A DNA stretch of 64,000 nucleotides from NCBI GenBank assembly GCA_025667525.1, contig CM046879.1, positions 390,561,039-390,625,038 on the forward strand, in the 5' to 3' direction. The position numbers and the translations under genes are program-made. Numbering within the stretch: the first letter of the stretch is position 1; each line of letters starts with the position of its first letter. The notes below the pieces were generated by a model. It saw only the letters and a program-made list of their open reading frames with translations. It was not told where the DNA came from and ran no database searches. Positions 29,757 through 41,216 of this stretch are shown piece by piece. Source of the DNA: Glebionis coronaria. Taxonomy: Eukaryota; Streptophyta; Magnoliopsida; Asterales; Asteraceae.

Positions 29757-30109
29757 TTTTTGTACTCACAAAATCCTTATGGAGGATGCTTACAAACCCG
29801 CCATCCAAAACCAAAGAAGGGTTAACCCAAAAATCTATGAAGTCATCAGAAACGAAGTTATTAAACTCCTTGATGCGGGTATTATTTACCCAATATCCGA
29901 CTCACCGTGGGTTAGCTCGGTGCATTGTGTTCCTAAAAAGGGTGGAATTACTGTTGTGCCTAATGAGAACAATGAGTTGATTCCCACTAGACTTGTCATG
30001 GGTTGGAGAGTTTGTATTGACTACAGGAAGCTTAATGATTCTACTAGGAAAGATCATTTCCCATTACCTTTCATGGACCAAATGCTTGCGCTTAGCAGGA
30101 AATGAGTAC
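29749..30109 (+). pseudogene. R1 reverse transcriptase, N-terminal part
   Basis: Contains FCTHKILMEDAYKPAI, RRVNPKIYEVIRNEV, PISDSPWVSSVHCVPKKGG, WRVCIDYRKLND and HFPLPFMDQML. It is cut by R4 after GAGTAC (30104-30109); RT resumes at 57013. The join across the R4 insertion, with one AGTAC counted, continues the RT motif in sense, which confirms the interruption. Confidence 0.88.
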
Positions 30110-32139
30110 TGTAACACCCCCAAATTTATACAATTCAATACAGCGGAAGACTCGTTGGTGTTACGGGATAGCACATTACTCACATCACAGACAACGCTTA
30201 AAAATCGCGTCATTTGATAATAAAGCATTTCCATTCATAAATATCAGATTTACATAGGTCCCAAGTCATTGTATTTCATACAGGTTTTACAAAGCATTTG
30301 AATGGAAAATTATTATTTAGGTGCGGGCCATGAATTCTTGTTGTCTTCCCGAGAGTTACCTTCAAGTACCTGAGACAAAACATGTTAAAAGGAAAAGGTC
30401 AGCGATAACGCCGAGTGAATTCATAGAGTTTAATAAAATCCATCAATATAACACCGGTATAAAATTATTACCGAAAATCATTTTGTACAAATCTTTGTAA
30501 TAGGCGATAAAATAGCCAAAGTCATTTTATACAACTCCTTATCAAAAATCATAATATAGGCTTTTGCCTTCAAAATCATCATACGAACCAAAGTCGTAAA
30601 AAAATCATACAATACGTTTTATAACGTTGTATAAAGTTAAATAAATACCGTTATATGTATATGGTTACGTAAAACCAAAACACGAACATAATAATAAGAC
30701 CCTGTATTGCTAGTCAGGCAATATATCGTAATTCAATGCATATAGCAGTAGTTTTGTTATTTGGATTATTATAAGCCGCATGACATTGTTACCTTACTAC
30801 AACAAACAACGGGTAGCTAGCCCGAAACTCAATTTCCCCATCTAAGTTAGCGTGTCGTCACAATAATCACGCTTGTGTAAATCTTCTCATACATAAATTC
30901 GCTTACCAATCTATGTGGCACGACGGGGATCAACAGTCAAGGCGCGAACTGGGGTGATCGTCCCCAAATAGTACTATTATATGCATAAGCGTCTACCAAA
31001 TCCCGGTAGTTCACAATTCATGCTAATGGGACTTTTAGTGACATAACCTAACTTTAATAATCCATTTCATTTCATACATCGGGTCATATAGTCATTCATC
31101 GGGTCATACAATCATTCGGGTCCAAATCAATAAACAAACAATCGGGACAAATGGTGTCCTATTTTATCAAAAGTAACATGTTATCTCCCTCGCGGGCTTA
31201 TAAAACATTTCATAAAACATTTAAAAGAGTGCGAGGCTATGAACTCACGTTGATTGGGAAAGTCGGTTATCGGCGATTCGGATGTACGGTACGTGCTTCA
31301 ATCACGGAAACCTAGACAAATAATCCTCGTCTTAGACTTTTGTCCAATGACTTTATCAAAATAACAAATATGTATACATATGATGATTTTATATATATGA
31401 TGATGATCAAGTGGGTTTATACATTCTCATTTACTCATTTTAGTGTTATGTGTTAGTAACTTTTTTAGTAGTTTACTAGTTTTACCTATTTACATGTTTT
31501 AGGTCCAATAAGCCTATTATAAGTCCATTACCTTAAATTAGACCATTTTATACTTTTATTATCAGTATAATACTTTACGTGTTGGGCCCAAGTGGTTTAA
31601 GCCCAATAAGTAAATTTATAAGTGTTTAGCCCATTTAGTTGGATTATTAGTCCAATAATGCTAACTTAGCCCGTTAATGTCCATATGTTATTTAGTTCGG
31701 GTTTTATCGGTTTTTACTTGTACTAAGTACTTATATATCAGTATATGAATTTTAAAAAGTTTACATTATACGGGTCCGACCGTCTAAGTTTTAATTGACG
31801 AAAAACGTTAGTTTTACGGTATTAGCCGAAAAGACGTAAAAATCATGTTTATAGTTTTTATAACTTATAAAACTTACCAAACTATCATTTTTATATAATG
31901 TCCATTTATTTATCCTTATACATATTTATATAAATGAAATATATAAGTTATTGGGTTTTAATTTCACATTTTATACTATATTATTTTGAGTGCTTATATA
32001 ATACTATTAAACTTTAATTTCACAAAATCTGATTTTTAGTTTCACTTTCACCATTTTTATCATATCTTGAGTTCTATAATGAGATAGAAGCTCAAATTTT
32101 TATGACAGTAACTAGCTCTTTACCCTCAAATTCAAACAT

Positions 32140-32820
32140 GTGGGCGCAAAAGGCTATCCTGCTCTATTGTTACGTAGCAATAGAAGCCTGCTTATGTTGC
32201 TTCGGCGGCGTTTCGCCTTCTCTTCGCTCTGGACAGGAGCGCTAGTGGACACGGGGAGGGAGCAGGCGAAGCGTGTCGTTCGTAATGGAAAGAAAGAGAC
32301 CACTACTTCGCTTTTTTGTTGGATCGCCGGCGCGAACACAGTGGTCTCTGACCAGGACCAGGAACCAATTCGAATTTTGATCTTGACATGTCGGTGGTTT
32401 TTAACCGTAGGCATTTTGCCAGGAAGTTGGTGGGCTCATCATGAATTAGGTCGGGGTGGCTGGTGGTTTCGGGATCCCGTGGAAAATGCTTCTTTTATGC
32501 CTCGGGTATTAGCTACAGCTCGTATTCATTCAGTAATTCTACCCCTTCTTCATTCTTGGACCTCGTTTCTGAATATTGTTACTTTTCCATGCTGTGTCTC
32601 AGGAACCTTTTCAATACGGTCCGGATTGCTAGCTCCCGTTCATAATTTTGCTACAGATGATACACGAGGAATCTTTTTATGGTGGTTCTTCCTTCTAATG
32701 ACCGGCATATCTATGATTATTTTCTCTCAGATGAAGCAGCAGGCATCGGTCCGTAGAACCTATAAAAAATTGGACCTTAACTCTTTCTCAGGATACCACC
32801 ACCTGCACTCTCTCCCATAG
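32140..32820 (+). pseudogene. ccmFN: Partial mitochondrial ccmFN in nuclear DNA
   Basis: The 226-codon frame contains [77 protein letters not shown] and [13 protein letters not shown]. These are hallmarks of the cytochrome c maturation protein F (N part), a heme-handling membrane protein of plant mitochondria. Where the mature protein has Trp or Cys, the DNA shows CGG or CGT (32452, 32470, 32503, 32521), the unedited form. The true C-terminus is replaced after VRRTYKK, and the N-terminus is missing, so this is a fragment. Nuclear expression as a functional protein is unlikely. Confidence 0.9.
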
Positions 32821-35800
32821 CAGCTGATCCATCTATGTTGAGTTTGGTACATTTTGGGGGAGGAGGATTTGATCCATATCCTGCTTTGATTTCCCTTCGG
32901 GCTCCTTATTCCGAGACTGTTCTTTATCACGGCTCTTCTTAGGCTTTCCAACCAACCCTGTTGACTCGGAGTATTCAACCCCCCATTCGCCTAGCCATCA
33001 GATTCCTCCGCTGCCATCTTCGCTTTTGGCTCCTTGTCATTTGATCTGGGGGAATCAACCTCGAAGAAGGGAGCCTAGGAGCGTAGTTTGGCCTGTGTTC
33101 CAAATTCAATGTCAAATTCCAGCTTCAAGCGTTCTGCAGCTCATAATCATATTATGGAAAATGCGGCGTGGGAAAACGGCACCAATTCTGTCCAATAACA
33201 CCAAAAACCTCATTTTTAAGTCCTTCGGCCTTCGCAAACAAATAGTCCGGCCAACCCAAGTAATCCCCCATAACATCAATCAGTACCGCAAAAGGCTCAA
33301 AATATGACTAAGTCTCCAGCAGCTGCGGAGCGGGGGATAAAGGAACAGCAGGATTACAACATTACAGAGGATCCAATCAGAATGCGGGAGCGCAGAGCCT
33401 TTAAGAGATAGGGGGTGCGGGAGCATAATACTTAATACTAATGATTCCCCGCGGTTTTTCATGCAGATTTGACCACGGTGTGCACCCCCCCCCCCCCCTT
33501 AACTTAACCCCTATTACGTAAGGGGGACCTTCGGCGGGATAAAAGAGAGTGCGGGAAAAGCAGCTACAGATACAGGACAAAAGAAGGAGTGGCGCACTTA
33601 AATAAAGAGTAAAAAAGTCCATCGTAGCGCAAAAGAGCATCCCGCAGAAAGAGGATCCCGCGGAAAGTTTCCACTTTTCTGTCCAGCTGAAAAATGGAAT
33701 GGAATAGTCTAAGATGCTTAATAGCTCCAACAAGCGCGAAAGCCATTGCTTCTTGCTTTCGAGCCCAAGCCTACGTTTGCTTAGTAAGGTTGCTTCTTTT
33801 TATATCTTCAAAAAAGAAAGGCGAAAGGTTGCTTGCTTGACTTTGAGAAAGAAGTAGAAAGAAGGTATTATATAATAAAAAAAAGTAAAGGCGTGTTAGC
33901 GCTTTTTTTTTCAATAAGGGTCGGAGCTTGAAGAAGCGAGCCTATCAGAGAAAAAAGTGCTAGTTGTAGCGCGCTAGCGCGCATTTGACTAAAAACATGG
34001 AAAGTCAAGGCTCTGGGCAACGAGTGGGAGGGAGCCTTGACTTGAAGCATTGTACAAGTGCTTAAGGCTCCTTCGGGCCATGGCCACAACTATCATATAA
34101 GGCAAGGCTTGGAAGCAAGCTACCTGCGCCTATCGGCGGGAACTGGGCTTGGCTTGGTTAGTAGTGCCCGCCCATTCTGTCTCGCCCGCCTGCCGACCCA
34201 TGAATTCTCCAGAGCGGGCCGGCAGGCCGGGCGTACGGGAACCGCCGAAGAAGTGCCTCAACGCGTCGCAGCCACTACTTTACTTTGACTCCTTTTATGC
34301 AATTATGAACTTCACGTAACTTTCTCGATTCCAAGGCAACTTATCCTTTTGGAGCTGTTCCTGTCCTTGATGTCTCTCTCATTCCGAGGTGAGGGTGAGG
34401 TTGCTTGCAAGACTTTCGATAGCTGGCTCGGCCGAACGGACCTTTTCCATTCATAGAGAGATCCAATCGTCAAAATCAATAAAAAGGCCATCATGGACCA
34501 AGATCCAAAGGGATCAATCTTGTTGGGAGGTACTGCCCAAGGAAAGGAAAATTCTCGTAATCCGTGAACTTCTTTCTCAGTTAGTTCGTGGGATCGGCAT
34601 CTCCTGAATGGCTTTCACCTTGTCGGGATACATCTCACTCATCTCCTATCCCTTTCATTCTCTTTCTGTTGCCTAGCCTTATCTATTCTCTCGGATCCCT
34701 GGGACTGATGGATAAGGAGGAGACATCCCATTCGGTTACACAATTGAGCTATAGCCTGTTTTACCAGACTCTTATGGAATACGCTCTCGAGACTGAAGTA
34801 AAAGAGCTACATCGGCAGGACTCTCTGCAAGTGGAAGGGCGCATAGGGGCTCTCGGGAAGCTCTTTCCTTTATATCAGAAGGAAGATGGTCGAGGAGATC
34901 GTTGCCTCAGGGGAAAGCTTTCCTCCCTTACCAGGATTCAATCCAGCCGCAAGTTCCCCTACATATCAAGAAGGTAGCTTGATAGTCTCAGAAGCATCTT
35001 TCTTCTTTGTCTTCCCTAGATCCGCACTGGTGATAAGCTAATAAGGTAAGAGGAGTAGTGATCTAGGTATCATTTCTTATTTTAAAAGAAACGAAACTAG
35101 GATCCGAAAGAGAACAAGATGTATGTGTCTAACTTCTATCTATGGGTTATGTCCAAGCTCCATTGCACTTGGTGATAGATATGTCATCTTGCCCACCTTG
35201 TAGAGTTTCAAACCTAGTTCAAAGTAGGGTCCTATGATTGATTACCCATCTGCTAACCAAGCTATAGAAACGAGAACTTGTTCCCCTAAGCTACCTGACC
35301 AAAGATCCTAAGCTACTTGTTTTTAGTGCACTGCTTTTCGAGCTCTTGCTTGAGTTGAGAAGTCAGCAACACTTCCAAATGCCACTTCTTCCCGTCGCAT
35401 CCGTCTTCAGGACGATCTAGTCACAGGTTTTCACTTCTCAGTGAGTGAAAGATTTGTCCCCGGGTCTACGTCGAAAGCTTCTATAGTAGAACTCATTCGG
35501 GAGGGCTTGGTGGTCTTAAGAATGGTTCGGGTGGGGGCTGAATAAAGAAGACGAATAGAATAGAATGAATGTTCATGCTAAGAGAAGAGCGGATCCAATA
35601 CCAAGACGACTTCTTTCCCAAGAAGTGCAGCAAGTACTTTAGGAATTTGGTGTCTTTCTATTTGGAAAAAAAGGACTTTTTCTTTTGTGGAATTAAGCAG
35701 TTCTTTTTTTTTTAGAAAGAAATTATGTTCAAATAGCAAATAGAAAAGATGTCATGGTTACAAGAGTCTATCTATCGCATATAGACTTTAAGGGCATCGT

Positions 35801-36194
35801 GGCCTAACCGTCGAGGTGAAGTCGGGACCTAAAAGATCGAATGGAACAGTACATAGACAAGTAAATTCCTTATGAATTCCACGGTACTCTCTTTAATTAA
35901 GAATTACGGGAACCGCTTGAGAGTCGTCTGAAGTTCACACTTGGGTAAAGACGACTGACTTTGGAAACGGAACACGAACCAATTTAAGCTATTCCGGCTT
36001 CTTATTGAGCGTAGCGAAATCAAGGGAGAAAGTCAGCGAAGTTTCTATGATGTTCTACCTTTGCGTAGTCTCGGTCCACAGTGACAGTGGAAGGCTCCGC
36101 ACCTGAGCCTCGTTAGACTCAGCAGAAGTGTAAGGTGTAAGTGAAGAGAATAGAAGAGATGAAGTCCGCCCCTTAGCCTAGTCTATATCCACAG
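32821..36194. other. NUMT remainder, mitochondrial-type noncoding DNA
   Basis: No gene recognised with confidence. Notable are a C14-16 run near 33485, inverted GC-rich arms near 34190-34235 (GCCTGCCGACC, GGCCGGCAGG) and short open frames (for example 34588-34977) with no recognisable product. The style (AAGAAAG tracts, CTTGCTT repeats) fits plant mitochondrial spacers. No tRNA cloverleaf was found. Confidence 0.6.
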
Positions 36195-38411
36195 CTACAT
36201 GATATGTGCTCTATTTTATTCTTTTATAGCTACTGATGAATCAACATCTAAATATTTTAATAAATTCTTCCAAAGCAGTATAGGCAAATTTGTACTCTAA
36301 ACTTGTTTTGATCATATCTCACTCATTTTTATGATTCCATTGCATGGTCAACTCTCACATGTGTATGACATCTAATACTTACTGTAAATTGATTCTACCA
36401 TGCCATTTTATCAGTTTATAACTTGGTTACTTATTGTTTTTATACAGCCATCATATTTAGCAAGATTTTTAACCTTGTTACCTATGGTTTTCCATCTTTT
36501 TAATCATGTTTATCAAATCTATCAACACCAAATCCCCACATAATATTTTTAATCATCATTCACCATTAATGATGAAAAGATGAGGTTTTTGATGAGCAAG
36601 ACTTGGTTCTTGTTATCAAATCTTCAACTTTAGCAAGGCAACTTCTTGGGTCCTTTGGATGGATGAACACCTCCATGAAATCAGCCCTTTAACCTAATGA
36701 AAACTCCTTTTCATAAGTTAAGATCACCTCCAATCTTCATATCAACAAAAGGACATCATCATATGTAGAAATAACATGAGATTTTGTGGTTGAATTTCAT
36801 CAAAATGGGTGTTTTAGGGTGATATAGGATGAAATATTGAGAGAGAGGAAGCATGAGAGAGTGGTTTGCATGTGTTTATGAATGCAAATGGTAAAATGAA
36901 GTGGTTTTGTTGGTTTGGTGAAAGGTGTAGCTTACATGTTAAGCTTAGGCTTACATGTGTAAGCTTAATAGTTATAAGGGTGCCACATCAAGAGATGTGG
37001 TGTCCTCTTTTGGCCATCCCTTTTAGTGGGCTGGGATAAACTTGTTTTGTCCCATCTCGCTAAATTACGGGTATTCCTCGATTCTAGTTTTCTCGATTTG
37101 CGTGCCCTCGGGTCGTTTTACGAAAAACGTTTTTATAAATTATGAATCAACGACACAAAACGAATCTAATAAAAATTGTCTCATCAAAAACGAAGTTCGA
37201 AAACGTAAATACGTAATCCTAAGGTTTCTGGTTTAGTCGTAAAGGACGTTAAATTATAATCGTAAGTCCTAATCTCTTCTCGTAAATTTGTGAGTTTATG
37301 AACCAACACAAATTTAAAATCAAAAAATACTATTCACGGATAAATTTACTTTCTGAAATGTCGGACTGTCACCAAAGACGGTGTATGTAAACCTAAGCAC
37401 GTAACGTAAAATCCTCCGGTTTAGACGTAGTCGATGCTACTTCAAGACGTAAATCCAAATTACTTCCCAAAAATAAGTGAGTTCATAATATAACATTAAA
37501 ATAATGTTTTTAAATAATACTTGAGAATAAAATATCAACCATAAACTGACGGATTGTCATAGTATTTACCCCTAAACAGGATCTTTGTCCTCAAAGATCA
37601 TTTTATATTATTATTCGCTTCTTATAGAGTTAGAGCCATGTGGGTATTTCCTCCACATTCGGTCTGTTCTCACATGTGTAATCCATTACAATACGCGAGT
37701 TTCATCAAACATATCTACGGGAATAAGATCAGGCTTAATGTTGACTTACTTTCTCTATCCATGATTTTCACGGGTTTTTGATGAATGCAACTTTTCGCCG
37801 ATCTAAATTTCATCAAGAAGAAATCAGATTTTCACTTGATAGACATTTTATCAAGTTAGATATACGAATCATAATTTGCGCAGCCCTTGAAGTCCTAGGG
37901 TAGATCCAGCTTATATGCCTTTCATACCAACTTTTACATCATCTCTATGGTCCCATACAACGGGGACTTATTTCCCATGATCCTTCAGATCATTAATTCA
38001 TTTTTTTCCCAAGGTGAAATTTTTTGGCATAACTTCGCTACCCATCCGGCACTTCAAGATCTACATTTCGTATTCACATAACTTCCTGCCCACTACTGGC
38101 AGTCAATAATCAAATCCTAATTTCAACAATCATTTCAGGTCTCGCGGGTCGGGTATTTTGTAAGGTTAGGTTTGTCATCATAGGAAACCTTAAACCTAAA
38201 ATACATGTCCAACTCACAATGGGTGTATGTCAGGTATCTTCATCCCAACTCCTACTTATAGATGCTCTCATATTTAGATCCTAACAGGATTCGATCTCGA
38301 TCCTAATACGATAATCATCAATGGTAATTTCTCCAAAGGAAAACGATTATATGGTTCATTACCAAAGGTCAATCATTCAAGCATAAAACAAGACTTCTAG
38401 TGTTTTGTATC

Positions 38412-38690
38412 TTAACTTTGCCTCGTCCCTTCGATTGGGGTGGTAAATAGTAATCTCATCAAGGTTCGTTCCCAATGACTTCTGAGCATATCTCTAGAAA
38501 TTCGATGCGAAGCAAGGATCTTGATAGAGATGATCGATACAGGCACACTATGTTTACACAACTCCTTTAAATACAAAAGAGTCGATTTCTTAATCAAGAA
38601 TCTATCATTAACAGGAATGATATTAGCAGATTTGGGCAGTCTGTCGACGATGACCCAAATCGAATCAAATTCTGATGATGACCTTTGCAA
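38412..38690 (-). pseudogene. R4 integrase fragment
   Basis: The minus-strand frame contains FDSIWVIVDRLPKSANIIPV followed by SIISIK and FWRDML-like sequence in decayed form (ISRDMLRSHW). This matches the core of gypsy integrases between the first and second catalytic Asp. The second Asp motif is disrupted, so it is inactive. Confidence 0.8.
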
Positions 38691-39959
38691 TAGTTAGGTA
38701 TTTACTAATGTATGAGACGATGTTTGCCTTCATAATTTGCCATCAGTACAACTTCTTCAGATAAAAATTACCCTAAATCAGAAATGGCATGAATAGAATA
38801 CTTAAACTTACGAGATTCCAACATAACTAAATCTCAAATCCTCCGTATTTAGACAATCACAAGTGGCCTTTTATACATTTAACGCCATCGGCTTCTCAAA
38901 TCTAATGATTCACATTAGCCGCGAACCCCTTTTTATTATCTATATTATCCTTCTTACAAGCATTAGTTATTTCCAAATTGTTCGGCAATTTATTTTGCAC
39001 ATTCATTATTAAGGAATACATCCTAATTGATTCTTTATCCTTTTTACATAATGCGTTAGTATTTACATTCATCTTTCCTGATGAAATAATTATCATGTCT
39101 ACAATTTACTCAGATTTTCTTTCTTCATATTTTCTAAGTTTTAGTTTCGTCTCAACTATTATTTTTATTAGTTTTACTCAATCCGACGTCTAAAGCGTCG
39201 ATAATTATTATAATTAATTAAATAATAAATATTGAATTTTATGAAATGTAACCATAAAAATTTTAAATTTTCTCAGTTTGTCTAATTATAGAAAAATGTT
39301 CAAAATAAATTTGAATTTAATTAATACGATTTTTGTTGATTTATCGAAAATAATTAATAAGATTCGTAAATGTTTGAAAAATCTTTGGTTATACTTTGGT
39401 CAACATTTTATTAGTTGAAAGGCAAAAATGGTCGTTTCAAATTTCAAGTCATAAGTTATATAGTTTCCTCAATTCTTCTTAAGTTGTCTAGAAGTATACA
39501 CAAACATTTACCCATAAACAAGAGTTTAGTTAAATGTTCTGGGTATAAGTGAATAATCCCTCAAAAGTTATTTTTGATAAAACATTTGTCAAAACATATT
39601 TGCACTTTCTTTTTGGTAAAACCAAAAGTCTTAAATGACTCTAATCTTTGAAAAGTCAATATAGATCCCATTATCTTATTAATCACATGGTCAAATCATG
39701 TAAAGGATTAAGTCTTAAATCACATGTTAAATATTCAAGGTACAGGTTTTCATTGTTCGGCCAATTCAGGGCATTCTACAAATGATTATTAACTCCTTCT
39801 TATTCTTATAAACAAATAAACGGTCCTTAATGATCACAAGCATGAATTTATCAAATTATAGCCTACACACGTGATTCACCAAATTTATGAATGCTACATG
39901 TGTATTAGTCAATCCAAACGACATTATGTGAAACTCATAATGTTCATTACAAGTTCAGG

Positions 39960-40145
39960 ATGTATTGATTGGAATAGATAATCTTTTTCGCAGATGCGAA
40001 GTTGATGATAACCATGCCGAGGATCAAATTTCGGAATATACGCTAGAACCTTGTAAATGATCGAACAAATCTATCATCTTGGGTAGTGGATATAGATTTT
40101 AATCGTCAATTTTACCTAGTTCACGGTAATCAATAAATATAAGGA
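39960..40145 (-). pseudogene. R4 reverse transcriptase fragment
   Basis: Reading the minus strand in shifting frames gives IDYRELGKI, LYPLPKM.DLFDHLQG and GYHQLRI, the classic RT fingers/palm motifs of Ty3/gypsy elements. At least one stop and one frameshift lie inside. This piece shows that R4 once carried a normal pol. Confidence 0.75.
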
Positions 40146-41216
40146 ATGATAACACCATAGCTCTTCATGATGACGAGCTCGGTAGAATAAAATTTTCTCT
40201 GACAACTCTCTCAGTTGTACGGTAATTCTTTTGATTCAGATGGTGCTGACGTATAGTGCACATGCCACAGATGCAGCACCAGGAATATAATCAATACCAA
40301 ATTCAACTTGCCTTAATGGCGAAAGTCTAGGTAATTCACCAGCAAATACCTCCTAAAGTTTCAGATAACGGAAACATCTTTAAATAAATTCATATTAGGT
40401 TCTTTCTAGATTATAATATCTATGACTAATTCACAACCATTCACGGTATAATTTCAAGTCTAAATGTAGGATATGATCATTCATCAAGAATTATTTAGAT
40501 CACGTTTGATAATCAACATCTTATCATTTAGGGGAATTCTAGTCGAGTTCCCATCAATTAAGACAATGTCGTCCTGTCATAATCAATCAATCCATTCTAC
40601 TGGCACTATCAACTTTCTAGTTTCATTACCGTTGATAAGATGTGAACTTCTCAGAAGACTAATAATAACTCATAATCCTTCCCAAATTCAAGGATATATG
40701 GAGACACAACTACCATTAAAAGAGTAATGTCAATGCATAATCTACGCGAGAGGATTTCAAATCAAATACAGAAGAAAACATTTAACGAATATGAATATAT
40801 CCCATGTTTTCATAATTTGAGTACGCATTCGAAAGCTCCTCGGATCGTTACCCAGGTCATTCAAATGAAATCTAATCAAAAGAGATGATAGGAACGTCGA
40901 TACATCCAGTCGGGTATCAACACTCGGTAATCAGATACTTTTCCAAAGAATCTCACCACGGGAGAATTGGACAAGAAAGGGTTGTCAATTGTCACTTAAG
41001 ACAATTTCCACAGATGAGTAAATTCGACTCAGAATAATAAATAGTACGGGCACATATGTAGGTGTCTCTATCAATATGTCCCTATTTTTCACTTCTTGCA
41101 GATCTCATAAAATTTAATCTTTCACAATCTTCAAAGAAAATTTAGTGGTTATTAATAATTTCATGGTGACTACTAATCAGCCTTGCATGGTCCATTCCAA
41201 ATTGTATGTAGGCGCG

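Larger units (their letters stand above)
32115..36194. other. Mitochondrial DNA insertion (NUMT), about 4.1 kb
   Basis: The block interrupts the R4 LTR between CAGTAACTA and ATGATATGTGC, which are adjacent in the right LTR. Its base composition (more G+C), long C run (33485-33498) and gene content differ sharply from the flanks. It begins with a partial mitochondrial ccmFN and continues with sequence in the style of plant mitochondrial intergenic DNA. The ends share only CTA with the target and there is no clear duplication, as expected for end-joining capture. Exact ends are uncertain by a few bases. Confidence 0.85.
30110..37561 (-). repeat. R4 3' LTR, enlarged by mitochondrial DNA
   Basis: Outside the 4.1-kb insert (32115-36194), this copy aligns with 53554-57007. 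It lacks an 86-bp block that the right LTR has near 55922-56010. The mutated last bases (TGTCATA instead of TGTCACA on the plus strand) mark the LTR start. The next bases (GTATTTACCCCTAAAC) give a minus-strand PPT. Confidence 0.88.
37562..41211 (-). pseudogene. R4 pol remnants and 3' region
   Basis: This stretch is the pol side of R4 on the minus strand and is heavily eroded. Two pieces can be read (integrase 38412-38690 and RT about 39960-40145, listed separately). The rest has no convincing frame. The PPT lies at the left edge on the minus strand. The last bases GCGCG (41212-41216) are the R2 target duplication. Confidence 0.7.

Noticed and set aside
32140..32820. Functional nuclear ccmFN
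   Set aside because: Both ends of the gene are missing and the sequence has unedited codons that the nucleus would not correct.
33401..34977. Several 60-130 codon ORFs in the mitochondrial block
   Set aside because: No recognisable domain; typical chance frames in GC-richer mitochondrial spacer.
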